Below are positions 1 through 7,157 of a stretch of 16,950 bases of DNA, piece by piece. The DNA comes from CAZGAH01 sp964523295. Lineage in GTDB: Bacteria; Desulfobacterota; Desulfovibrionia; Desulfovibrionales; Desulfovibrionaceae. The notes below the pieces were generated by a model, which searched no databases, was not told the DNA's origin, and worked only from the letters and a program-made list of their open reading frames with translations. The first letter of the stretch is position 1. Each line of letters starts with the position of its first letter. A program made the translations under genes and the position numbers. Where the stretch lies: the NCBI GenBank assembly GCA_964523295.1, contig CAZGAH010000091.1, positions 1 through 16,950 on the forward strand, given 5' to 3'.

Positions 1-33
1 AGCCGGAGGCTCTGCCAACTGAGCTATAGGCCC
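1..33 (-). tRNA. tRNA gene, 5' half only, cut by the window edge
   Basis: Read on the minus strand from 33 to 1, the sequence has a 7-base acceptor strand (GGGCCTA), the TA spacer, a D-stem GCTC pairing with GAGC around an AGTTGGCA loop, one linker base, the 5' side of the anticodon stem (TCCGG) and loop bases C32 and T33. The window ends one base before the anticodon, so the isotype cannot be read; the stem would fit an elongator Met tRNA among others. A promoter-like sequence lies just upstream at 60-88. Confidence 0.9.
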
Positions 34-59
34 ACGCAGCAACACTTGGCGAACAGGTT

Positions 60-88
60 TTTTTAGCCTCTTCGCCCGGACCTGTCAA
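60..88 (-). promoter_or_regulatory. Sigma-70-type promoter for the tRNA gene
   Basis: On the minus strand there is a perfect TTGACA -35 box (88-83), a 17-base spacer and a TAAAAA -10 box (65-60, four of six consensus bases). The expected transcription start, near 53, would leave a leader of about 20 bases before the mature tRNA 5' end at 33. The -35 box abuts the stop codon of the possible 34-codon ORF at 89-193. Spacing, position and the near-consensus -35 are seen directly; promoter function is inferred. Confidence 0.6.
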
Positions 89-193
89 TTACGGCGTCCT
101 GGCGCAAATGATCGCTCCGGAGACAGCCTGGCGCCGGGCACGCGTCAGGAGGATTTCACGAAGATCATTTCCCCGTGAAAGCGTCGCATTCAT
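89..193 (-). CDS. Possible small ORF, 34 aa, unknown function
   Basis: An ATG at 193-191 follows a full AGGAGG Shine-Dalgarno sequence with a 7-base spacer, the strongest ribosome site in this part of the window. The ORF runs 34 codons to a TAA at 91-89. The peptide begins MNATLSRGNDLREILLTR, is rich in Arg and Ala, and has no membrane segment or motif I recognise. It lies between the pirin remnant and the tRNA promoter. It could be a genuine small protein, or the stub of a larger gene whose body was lost in the event that clipped the pirin gene. The only support is the ribosome site. Confidence 0.3.
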   Translation of the reverse strand: MNATLSRGNDLREILLTRARRQAVSGAIICARTP

Positions 194-231
194 TATCGTT
201 CCTCCTGCTGTGGGGTGAGCCATAGCCGCCA

Positions 232-354
232 TCACGAATCGTGCGAGCGATCGAACATGGGGACTTCGAAATACCCGAACAGGCGGAGCAGCTTCACCCC
301 CGCCCCCTCGGTGAGCTGTTCCCCCTTGAAGATATACTCTGTCTCCCGGCGCAT
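232..354 (-). pseudogene. Pirin family protein remnant (N-terminal fragment, 40 codons)
   Basis: The ATG at 354-352 lies 6 bases after a GGAG ribosome site. The reading frame gives MRRETEYIFKGEQLTEGAGV and then KLLRLFGYFEVPMFD, which matches the usual start of pirins (a TEGAGV stretch, an R/L-rich strand with a Phe-Gly pair, then PMFDPFLMLDDF). After MFD the similarity stops abruptly: the next codons read RSHDS and a TGA. Intact pirins are typically 230-300 residues; the cupin core with its metal-binding His residues is absent, and I could not find it in another frame between here and the tRNA. This looks like a large deletion, not a simple frameshift. The family call rests on about 35 residues. 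The ribosome site is intact, so a short peptide might still be made. Confidence 0.6.
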
Positions 355-402
355 GGCCATCTCCTTTCGTTTGCGATGCCGATGCGTTGAATGTCCCCGC
401 CC

Positions 403-419
403 GGGAGAGCCGGTCTCCC
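403..419. other. Small perfect hairpin between ald and the pirin remnant
   Basis: GGGAGA at 403-408 and TCTCCC at 414-419 form a 6-bp perfect inverted repeat around a 5-base loop, about 120 bases beyond the ald stop. No T-run follows on either strand, so it is at best a weak terminator or a processing site for the ald transcript. The rest of 355-538 holds no convincing gene. Confidence 0.25.
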
Positions 420-538
420 TGGTGACTGCTTCAGCTTCGACGGGTAAGCGCCTGTAGCCGGTTTCAGGGCAAGCGGCAGGGCACGCCTGCGCAAACGGAT
501 CGGCGGAAGGGAACTGGCTCAGCCCGCCGTCACGCCGC

Positions 539-1642
539 TTAAAGCAGCTCCAGCGCGTCAACGAAGGCCTGATCGAAGGCCACGGCCACGGCCTGGCAGG
601 CCAGCCGGCCTTTGCAGGTATTGAGTCCCAGGGCCAGAGCGCGATCGCTGCGCAGGGCAGCCAGGCCCTTGTCGGCGAGTTTGAGCGCGTAGGGCATGGT
701 CTGGTTCACCAGGGCGAAGGTGGACGTGCGGGGCACGGCGCCGGGCATGTTGGTGACGCCGTAGTGAACGACGCCATCGATCACGTAGGCCGGGTCATCG
801 TGGGTGGTCGGCCGGATGGTTTCGATACAGCCGCCCTGATCCACGGCCACGTCGACGATGACGGCGCCCTCCTTCATGGTGGCGAGCAGCTGCCGGGTGA
901 CGAGCTGGGGGGCCTTGGCGCCGGGTACGAGCACGGCGCCGATGACGAGATCCGCGTCGCGCACGGCCGCGCGGATGTTCGGCTCGGTCGAGTTGGCGGT
1001 GATCATCCGGCCATGGAAGACGTCGTCCAGGTATTGCAAGCGAGCGTGATTGACGTCGAGTATGGTGACCAGGGCGCCCATGCCCATGGCGATCTTGGCG
1101 GCATTGGCGCCCACGGTGCCGCCGCCGAGCACGACGACATTGGCTGGCGGAACGCCGGGCACTCCTGCCAGCAGCACGCCCCGCCCACCCTGCGCCTTTT
1201 CGAGATAATGTGCGCCGATCTGCGGCGCCATGCGGCCGGCGACCTCGCTCATGGGCGTGAGCAGCGGCAACGAGCCGTTCGGGAGCTGGACGGTTTCATA
1301 GGCCACGGCCGTTGTGCCCGCCGCGAGCAACGCCTCGGTGAGCGGCCAATCGGCAGCGAGGTGCAGGTAGGTGAACAGGATAAGCTCGTCGCGCAGATAG
1401 TGATATTCGCCCGGAACAGGCTCTTTGACCTTGATGACCAGCTCGGAGCCCCAGGCGTCGGCCGCGTCGACCAGAACCCCACCGGCCTCGAGAAATTCCT
1501 GGTCGCTGATGCCGCTGCCCGCCCCTGCGGACGTTTCCACGCGCACGACATGCCCTCTGCCGACAAGGGTCTGCACCGCCCCTGGCGTCAGGGCGACACG
1601 ATGCTCCATCCGTTTGATTTCTTTAGGCACGCCGATAATCAT
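539..1642 (-). CDS. ald: Alanine dehydrogenase
   Basis: It catalyses reversible NAD-dependent oxidative deamination of L-alanine to pyruvate and ammonium in the cytoplasm, linking alanine use to nitrogen and carbon metabolism. The 367 aa are the normal family length. The N-terminus has the signature IIGVPKEIK and RVALTP with Arg15. Lys73 in KVKEP and His94 in TYLHLA match the pyruvate-binding and catalytic residues of characterised enzymes. The Rossmann motif LGGGTVGANA lies at about 172-181, with Asp196 placed to bind the NAD ribose and Asp268 in DVAVDQGG as the catalytic acid. The chosen ATG follows GAGGG by 7 bases. The gene is transcribed alone, divergently from comEC. On the minus strand, TATGAT (1781-1776) preceded by nine A residues could be a -10 element, but no well-spaced -35 box is visible. 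Confidence 0.97.
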   Translation of the reverse strand: MIIGVPKEIKRMEHRVALTPGAVQTLVGRGHVVRVETSAGAGSGISDQEFLEAGGVLVDAADAWGSELVIKVKEPVPGEYHYLRDELILFTYLHLAADWPLTEALLAAGTTAVAYETVQLPNGSLPLLTPMSEVAGRMAPQIGAHYLEKAQGGRGVLLAGVPGVPPANVVVLGGGTVGANAAKIAMGMGALVTILDVNHARLQYLDDVFHGRMITANSTEPNIRAAVRDADLVIGAVLVPGAKAPQLVTRQLLATMKEGAVIVDVAVDQGGCIETIRPTTHDDPAYVIDGVVHYGVTNMPGAVPRTSTFALVNQTMPYALKLADKGLAALRSDRALALGLNTCKGRLACQAVAVAFDQAFVDALELL

Positions 1643-1874
1643 GATTGCCCTCGTTACCTGCTTTCGCTAGGGTTCGCGATGACGGCGACGGCTCAGGGGA
1701 AACGCCCCGCCGACCTCGATGGCGGGATGCCGGAACGATGCCGGAGGCCGACCTCGCTCGCATCCTGACGCTGTCATCATACTGCGTTTTTTTTTCCTCC
1801 GAGGCAAGCCTTTGGTCGAAACCTGTCACGATTCGACGCCCGCCCGGCATGAGGCACGCGGGCAAGGCGCCCCG

Positions 1875-4478
1875 GTGTCAGCAGGGACTTTTTCCTCTCC
1901 CCGGGATCGGCTGCGGTCCGACCCCGCCTGGTACGGCCCTCCGCCATTGTTGCCATGGCAGCTCCTGCTGCTCGCGTATATCCTCGGACTGTACGCATCG
2001 GCCTGGCCTGCTGCGGGGCTGGCAGGCCTCGGGCTGCTCAGGCTGCTCTGCGGTGAGCGGCTTCGTGGATGGCGTCAGCTGGCGCCCTGTCTGGGACTGT
2101 TTGTGCTAGGCGCTCTCGTGGGGACCTGGCAGACACCCAGGGCACCGGCAACGGTTCCGTCCTGGATGACCGCGCGTACGCAGGCGCAGGTGACAGGGCT
2201 GGTGGAGGAGGTAGAAACCAGGCCGGAGGGTCGGTTGCAGATTACGCTGGGCAAGGTGGATTGCGTCGTGGATGGCGGCGCTCCGCAGCGTCTGCCCGGT
2301 CGCCTGCTGTGGACCTGGGAGCAGCCGGGCGCGTGGCCGGCTCCCGGAGAAACGGTCTCGTTCCGGCTACGGGTCAAACCGGTCCGCGGCTTTTCCAACC
2401 AGGAGGGCGAAAATGCCGAACTCTGGTGGACGATGCGCGGCATTTTCTATCGGGCCTGGAGCGCCGGGGACAAGGGAGATCCGCGCGTGCGCGGCGGACA
2501 GGGAGGCCTGTTGTGGAACCGGCGGCAGGAGTTGCGCAACAGGATACTGAACGCCCTGGACGGCGAGCAGGAAATGGATCAGGGCAAGGCCGCGCTCATG
2601 GCGCTGCTGTTCGGCGACCGCTTTTTTTTGACCTCGGAGACCCTGGAGCTGATGAGCTGGGCGGGGTTGAGCCATTCGCTGGCCCTGTCCGGGCTGCACG
2701 TCGGCTACGTGGCCGCCTTCGGTCTGGCCCTGGCCTGGCTGGCCGGTCGGATCCGACCCGGCGTCTATCTGCGACTGCCCCGCGCCCGGCTGGCTGTTCT
2801 CTGCGGCACGGTGCTCGGGCTGCTCTATCTTTGGCTTGGCGGTGTCTCCCCGTCGCTGCTCCGTGCGTTCCTCATGTACGCCTTCTGGGGGCTGCTGCTG
2901 TGGCAGGGGCGTAGCCGGGTGCTGCTGGACGGGCTGTTTCTGGCGCTGGCCTGCATGATCGCCGTTCAACCGCTGCTGGTATTCGATCTGCGGTTGCAGC
3001 TTTCGGCCGGCGCGGTCGCGTCGATTGCCCTGTATTGCGAGCTGCGGCGCGCCTGGCTGGCCTGGCGCACCGAATTGCGTCGTGAAGACAGCGCCGACGT
3101 GTTGAAGACCGGGACCGGCCTTTTCGCCGGCGCTCCGTGGAGTGCCTGTCCCGGATGGTTATACGGTCCGCTCCGCAGCGCCGGCTGGCTCGGGGCGCGG
3201 GCGCTGGATATGCTTTTCGTCAGCCTGGCGGCGCAACTGGCGCTGGCGCCGGTGCTGTTCGCGTACTTTCAACCTGTCAGCCTGAACCTGTACCTGAATA
3301 TCCTCTGGCTGCCTGTCCTGGGACTGGCGATTCTTCCGTCGGGGATGCTCGGTCTGATTCTGAGCACCGTTTCCGGTCTCGAACCCGCGGGCGCATGGCT
3401 GTTGCAGTGCAGCGCCTGGTTGACCTCTCGCTGTCTGGAGGGGTTGATCTGGTGGAGCGAGCAAGGCGGTTTGGATAGCTTTGCGACCCTGATTCCGTCC
3501 TGGCCGGCCCTGCTCGGCTATTGGGGACTGCTGGCCGGCATGACGCTCTGGCGCCGGCAGCAGGCCCTGGGGAGCGTCACTCCCGCCACCTTCGCCGCGC
3601 TGGCCTGCGCGTCGGTACTGCTCGTCTGGCCGTGGATACAGGAATTCGGACAAGAACTACGCGGCGGGGTCACGCTGCGCCTGCTCGACGTCGGGCAGGG
3701 TCAGGCGCTTGTGCTGGAGTACCCCTGGGGCCGCCGGTTGCTCGTGGATGGGGGCGGTTTGCGGCAGGAAAGCTTCGACATCGGGCGGCGGGTGGTCGGT
3801 CCGTATCTGCTGCACGACCGCTCTCCGCGGCTCGAGGCGATGGCCTTGACGCACGCGGACATCGATCACTACCAGGGGCTCTTGTTTCCGGGGAGCTTTT
3901 TCTCAGTCGGCGCGTTCTATTACAACGGAGATTTGCCCAAGCGGATCGGGGCCGGCGCCTTTACCGGGCGTACGGACGCAACGGCGCAGGTCGTGACGAC
4001 GGGGGCGAGGCTGAATCTGACCCCGGACCTGATACTGGAGGTATTGCATCCGCCCGCCGGGTTCCGGGCCTCCAGGCTGAACGACCGCTCGCTGGTGCTG
4101 CGCGTGCTCTGGCAGGGTCAGGCCCTTGCGCTGCTGCCCGGCGACCTGTGCAAAAAAGGGTTCGCCCGGCTTCTGGCCGATGGGCACGATCTGTCGGCTC
4201 AGTCCCTCGTGCTCCCGCACCATGGCGGCAAGGACACCCCCGCGGCCTTCCTGGACCGGGTCAGGCCCCGCCTGGCGTTGGCCAGCGCCGGGTATCTCAA
4301 CCAATGGTCCATGCCCGTCGACCGGGTGCGGTCCTTGCTTGCCGAGCGCGCCATCCCGCTCTGGTCCACGTCGCACAACGGCGCCATTGCCGTGCGCTGG
4401 TCATCTCCGGATGCCGTGTCAGTTACCGCCGCGCGCCACGACCTGCCCCTGCCAACGCCGGCGCTCACTGCCCGCTGA
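1875..4478 (+). CDS. comEC: ComEC/Rec2 family DNA-uptake membrane protein
   Basis: ComEC forms the inner-membrane channel that brings single-stranded DNA into the cytoplasm during transformation. From the GTG at 1875 it has 867 aa. Order: a short hydrophilic start and first membrane helices (LPWQLLLLAYILGLY), a periplasmic DUF4131-like segment, the multi-helix competence domain with GLSHSLALSGLHVG, and a C-terminal metallo-beta-lactamase-like domain starting near LLDVGQGQALVLE, with LTHADIDHYQG (HxDxDH metal motif), LLPGD and LPHHGG. All family blocks are present, so it looks intact. The start is uncertain: the longest frame begins at ATG 1719 without a ribosome site; TTG 1812 has GAGG 7 bases upstream; GTG 1875 has AAGG 7 bases upstream and gives the most usual N-terminus. 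No other com or pilus gene is nearby. A run of eight T residues (2623-2630) lies inside the gene without breaking the frame. Confidence 0.92.
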   Translation: MSAGTFSSPRDRLRSDPAWYGPPPLLPWQLLLLAYILGLYASAWPAAGLAGLGLLRLLCGERLRGWRQLAPCLGLFVLGALVGTWQTPRAPATVPSWMTARTQAQVTGLVEEVETRPEGRLQITLGKVDCVVDGGAPQRLPGRLLWTWEQPGAWPAPGETVSFRLRVKPVRGFSNQEGENAELWWTMRGIFYRAWSAGDKGDPRVRGGQGGLLWNRRQELRNRILNALDGEQEMDQGKAALMALLFGDRFFLTSETLELMSWAGLSHSLALSGLHVGYVAAFGLALAWLAGRIRPGVYLRLPRARLAVLCGTVLGLLYLWLGGVSPSLLRAFLMYAFWGLLLWQGRSRVLLDGLFLALACMIAVQPLLVFDLRLQLSAGAVASIALYCELRRAWLAWRTELRREDSADVLKTGTGLFAGAPWSACPGWLYGPLRSAGWLGARALDMLFVSLAAQLALAPVLFAYFQPVSLNLYLNILWLPVLGLAILPSGMLGLILSTVSGLEPAGAWLLQCSAWLTSRCLEGLIWWSEQGGLDSFATLIPSWPALLGYWGLLAGMTLWRRQQALGSVTPATFAALACASVLLVWPWIQEFGQELRGGVTLRLLDVGQGQALVLEYPWGRRLLVDGGGLRQESFDIGRRVVGPYLLHDRSPRLEAMALTHADIDHYQGLLFPGSFFSVGAFYYNGDLPKRIGAGAFTGRTDATAQVVTTGARLNLTPDLILEVLHPPAGFRASRLNDRSLVLRVLWQGQALALLPGDLCKKGFARLLADGHDLSAQSLVLPHHGGKDTPAAFLDRVRPRLALASAGYLNQWSMPVDRVRSLLAERAIPLWSTSHNGAIAVRWSSPDAVSVTAARHDLPLPTPALTAR

Positions 4479-4490
4479 CCCGATGGTCAG
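4475..4490 (+). terminator. Weak hairpin overlapping the comEC stop codon
   Basis: CTGACC and GGTCAG form a perfect 6-bp stem with a CGAT loop, and the comEC TGA (4476-4478) lies inside the left arm. No T-run follows, so it is not a classical intrinsic terminator. It could still protect the 3' end or slow readthrough into cheR, 172 bases downstream. The structure is seen; the role is inferred. Confidence 0.25.
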
Positions 4491-4650
4491 GGCCAATAGA
4501 CTTCCTGCCTGCGAAAATGGTTGTGCCGTATGCGATGATGGTATAGATAGTTATGTTGCCTTTCCCTTCGTCGTTTGATGCCGAGGACTCGGAGCGCCCC
4601 GTTGCCGCGCCGGATCCTCCTGATGAGCCCCGTATACCCGTGGAGAGGGA

Positions 4651-5532
4651 ATGGGACAGAGCACCTTGACGCAGCAGGACTTTGTGCGCCTTCGCAAACA
4701 CATCAAGGCGATGTGCGGATTGCATCTTCCGGACGAGAAACAGTATCTGGTGGAACAGCGTCTTGCGCCCTTGTTGCCGGAGCTTGGCTGCGAGAGCTTT
4801 GCCCAGCTCTGTCGCCTGCTCGATGGGCAGCCTTCGGTCGAGCTCAGGCGCAGCGTCATCGAGGCGATGACCACCAACGAAACCTCGTTTTTTCGCGACG
4901 GAACGCCTTTCAGCGCATTTCGTGAGCACGTGCTGCCTGAACTGTGCTCGCGTCTGGCGACCAGGCGCCGCTCCGCCCGGGCTGCCGGAGGTCCAGGGCC
5001 TGTCATCCGGATCTGGTCGGCCGCCGCCTCGACAGGTCAGGAGGTGTACAGCCTGGCCATCCTGTTACGTGAGTTCTGTCACGGCCATGGCTCCAGCAAT
5101 GCTGACGAGGATTTTCATTTTCTCGGCACGGACATTTCCAGCAAGGCACTGGCCAAGGCGGCTGCCGGCGTTTACAACAACGTCGATATCAGCCGTGGTC
5201 TTGCGCCGGAAATCCGCGACAAGTACTTCCTTCGCCAGGGAAAAGGCTGGGCGGTGAAGGAGGAAATCCGGCGGATGGTCGAATTCCGCAAGCTGAACCT
5301 GACGGAACGCTTCGCGTTTTTGGGTCACTTCGACCTTATCTTCTGCCGTAACGTGCTCATCTACTTCGACGACGCAGCGCGACGCACCATTCTGGACAGA
5401 CTCTGCGAGGCGCTTGTTCCCGACGGCATTCTGTTTCTTGGCGGGACAGAGACGCTCTATCTCCTCAGCGAGAAATTCACGTCCGTGACTCTGGGAAAAT
5501 GCGGGGCGTATCGAAAACGTCGGGAACCATGA
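4651..5532 (+). CDS. cheR: CheR family chemoreceptor glutamate methyltransferase
   Basis: It transfers methyl groups from S-adenosylmethionine to glutamates on chemoreceptors, setting adaptation in chemotaxis or a related signalling pathway. The 293 aa are a normal CheR length. The N-terminal helical domain (about 5-75) ends in MTTNETSFFRD (73-83), a family hallmark. The methyltransferase domain follows: motif I at 119-135 (IRIWSAAASTGQEVYSLAI, usually GCSTGEEPYSLA), LGTDIS with acidic Asp161 for SAM, and FDLIFCRNVLIYFD (227-240). There is no C-terminal TPR or response-regulator extension. The ATG sits 5 bases after GGAG. No cheB, cheA or receptor gene is adjacent, so it is an orphan here. 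It is convergent with tssA, only 12 bases separating the two stop codons. Confidence 0.95.
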   Translation: MGQSTLTQQDFVRLRKHIKAMCGLHLPDEKQYLVEQRLAPLLPELGCESFAQLCRLLDGQPSVELRRSVIEAMTTNETSFFRDGTPFSAFREHVLPELCSRLATRRRSARAAGGPGPVIRIWSAAASTGQEVYSLAILLREFCHGHGSSNADEDFHFLGTDISSKALAKAAAGVYNNVDISRGLAPEIRDKYFLRQGKGWAVKEEIRRMVEFRKLNLTERFAFLGHFDLIFCRNVLIYFDDAARRTILDRLCEALVPDGILFLGGTETLYLLSEKFTSVTLGKCGAYRKRREP

Positions 5533-5544
5533 ACAACGGCGGAA

Positions 5545-7152
5545 CTATACGGGGCCAGCCAGCTTGATGCCCTCGGAGGGGTCGAGGCGGGTGATGCGGT
5601 CCAGCGCGTCGGCGGCTTTATCGAGTTCGGCGCTTTTTTTCGACTCGGAGAGCACCTTGTAGGCGGCGACCAGGCCACGCAGGGCCAGATCGGGATCGAA
5701 GGCCTCCACGTGAAAGGCGTCGATGTCGTTGAGTATCTGACTGACGATGGAGGCAGCTATCTCCCTCTTGCCGATATCGAGGAGCAGTTCGGTCAGGGCA
5801 ATGCGCCAGAGGAGCTTGAGCCGGCCGGTATTGGCCTGCGAGAGTTTGTCCTGCAGCAGGCTGACGGCCTTGGCCGGCTGATTTTGAGCGGCCAGAGCAT
5901 GCGCCTCGGCCAGGCCCTTGACGACGTCGGCAGCCTGATCGGTGCCTTGGATGTTTGGAATCGCACCGCCTTGCCTGGAGCCGATCTGTCGGAGCCAGGC
6001 CCTGGTCTTTTCATCGGCAAAGGGCGACCCGTCGGCGAACGAGAGCTTCTCCAGTCCGTTGAGACGGCGTACGAACATCGAGGTTTCCAGCTCGACCGCG
6101 TCGAGTGCGTTCTGACAGGGCTCCCCCTGGGCGCGCAGCCCTTCGGCGGAGAGCCGCGACAGGTCGAGCCAGAAGCGAAATTCGGTGACGTGGTCCTCAC
6201 AGGCGAGCACGGCGGCCTGATGTTTGTTCGAGGCCAGAAGCTGCTCGATGGAGAGTTTTATCATACGGTCCGGCGGCGGCAGCATGGTTTTTCCGTCGTC
6301 GCCGTGCGGCGGGAGATTGAGCATGACCCAGGCCATGAGCCTGGTCCAACGGTACCCGAGCGGATTGGTTGGCTCGTGCTGGAGATAGTAGGCCGACGCC
6401 GAGAAGAGACGGTCGAGGCCTTCTGTCGTGAGTTGCTTCGCCTCCGCAGAGGACCCTGGCGACGCGGCAGACGGCGTGGATGCCGGGGCAGAGGCGCTTG
6501 CGTATCCGCCAGGCTGCGCGGGGGAAGATGCGGCGCCGGATGATGGCGGCTGGTCGGAGGGTGCCCCCTCGGAAGCGGGTTCTTCAGCAGGAGCAGCGGG
6601 CTGCTGGACCGGGAGACGATTGAGTATCTGGTTCAGGGGCAGCAGCGTGGGCGCGCCTTCACATTGCGTACTCAATGCCTCGTCCAGGGCATTGATGTCG
6701 GCCGTGAGCGTCGTCATGAGTTCGCTGGGAACAGGATCGATCTCCAGGTTCTGCAAAAAGGCGTTGATCTGGTCCGACCACCATTGCACCGCGTTGATAC
6801 GCCCGCGCACGCGGCGCAGGGTCGGGAACATGTCCTGCCAGAAGGTTTCGACGAGGTCCCGCAAAATATGGGCGCCGGCGGCCAGACCCTCGATTTTGTA
6901 CGTACGCATGAGCGCCACGGAGAGATACACGGCCACGAGCAGGTCCTTGGATTTCTCGGAGAGAATCGCGTAACAGAGCGTAATGACGCGATTCCAATCC
7001 ACCTCCTGGGGACCGGCGGTGACAACGGAAAGCTTGTCGATCTGGGCCTGAAGCTCCTCGAACTGTGGCGCGTAACGGACGTCCTCGCCAGTGGGGTGCT
7101 CCGGCGAAACCGGTGTTTTCCCGAGTTCTTTGACGTCGGTAATGGCGGTCAT
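5545..7152 (-). CDS. tssA: Type VI secretion system protein TssA (ImpA/VasJ type)
   Basis: TssA contacts the T6SS baseplate and helps prime or cap growing tail sheath and tube. The 535 aa open with an ImpA_N domain (about 13-140; PVSPEHPTGEDVRYAP is its typical start, with the WQDMFP and RVRGRINAVQWW region following). A Pro/Ala/Ser-rich linker (181-238) leads to a C-terminal VasJ-like all-helical domain (about 241-530). This layout is that of the longer TssA forms whose C-terminus is family-specific. The ATG lies 5 bases after the tssM stop and has only a weak ribosome site, suggesting translation coupled to tssM. It is the last gene of the tssJKLMA operon, and no terminator is visible before the convergent cheR. 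Confidence 0.93.
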   Translation of the reverse strand: MTAITDVKELGKTPVSPEHPTGEDVRYAPQFEELQAQIDKLSVVTAGPQEVDWNRVITLCYAILSEKSKDLLVAVYLSVALMRTYKIEGLAAGAHILRDLVETFWQDMFPTLRRVRGRINAVQWWSDQINAFLQNLEIDPVPSELMTTLTADINALDEALSTQCEGAPTLLPLNQILNRLPVQQPAAPAEEPASEGAPSDQPPSSGAASSPAQPGGYASASAPASTPSAASPGSSAEAKQLTTEGLDRLFSASAYYLQHEPTNPLGYRWTRLMAWVMLNLPPHGDDGKTMLPPPDRMIKLSIEQLLASNKHQAAVLACEDHVTEFRFWLDLSRLSAEGLRAQGEPCQNALDAVELETSMFVRRLNGLEKLSFADGSPFADEKTRAWLRQIGSRQGGAIPNIQGTDQAADVVKGLAEAHALAAQNQPAKAVSLLQDKLSQANTGRLKLLWRIALTELLLDIGKREIAASIVSQILNDIDAFHVEAFDPDLALRGLVAAYKVLSESKKSAELDKAADALDRITRLDPSEGIKLAGPV

Positions 7153-7157
7153 GCTTG

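Noticed and set aside
764..1768. Long plus-strand open frame opposite ald (334 codons)
   Set aside because: It is antisense to a clear alanine dehydrogenase gene, has low-complexity composition and resembles no family.
1776..1807. TTGCCT and TATGAT on the minus strand as an ald promoter
   Set aside because: The spacer is 20 bases, too long; only the -10-like box with its upstream A-tract is notable.
4553..4669. 38-codon frame (starting MLPFPSSFDAEDSERP) overlapping the cheR start by 19 bases
   Set aside because: No ribosome site precedes its ATG, and its composition looks like ordinary high-GC intergenic sequence.
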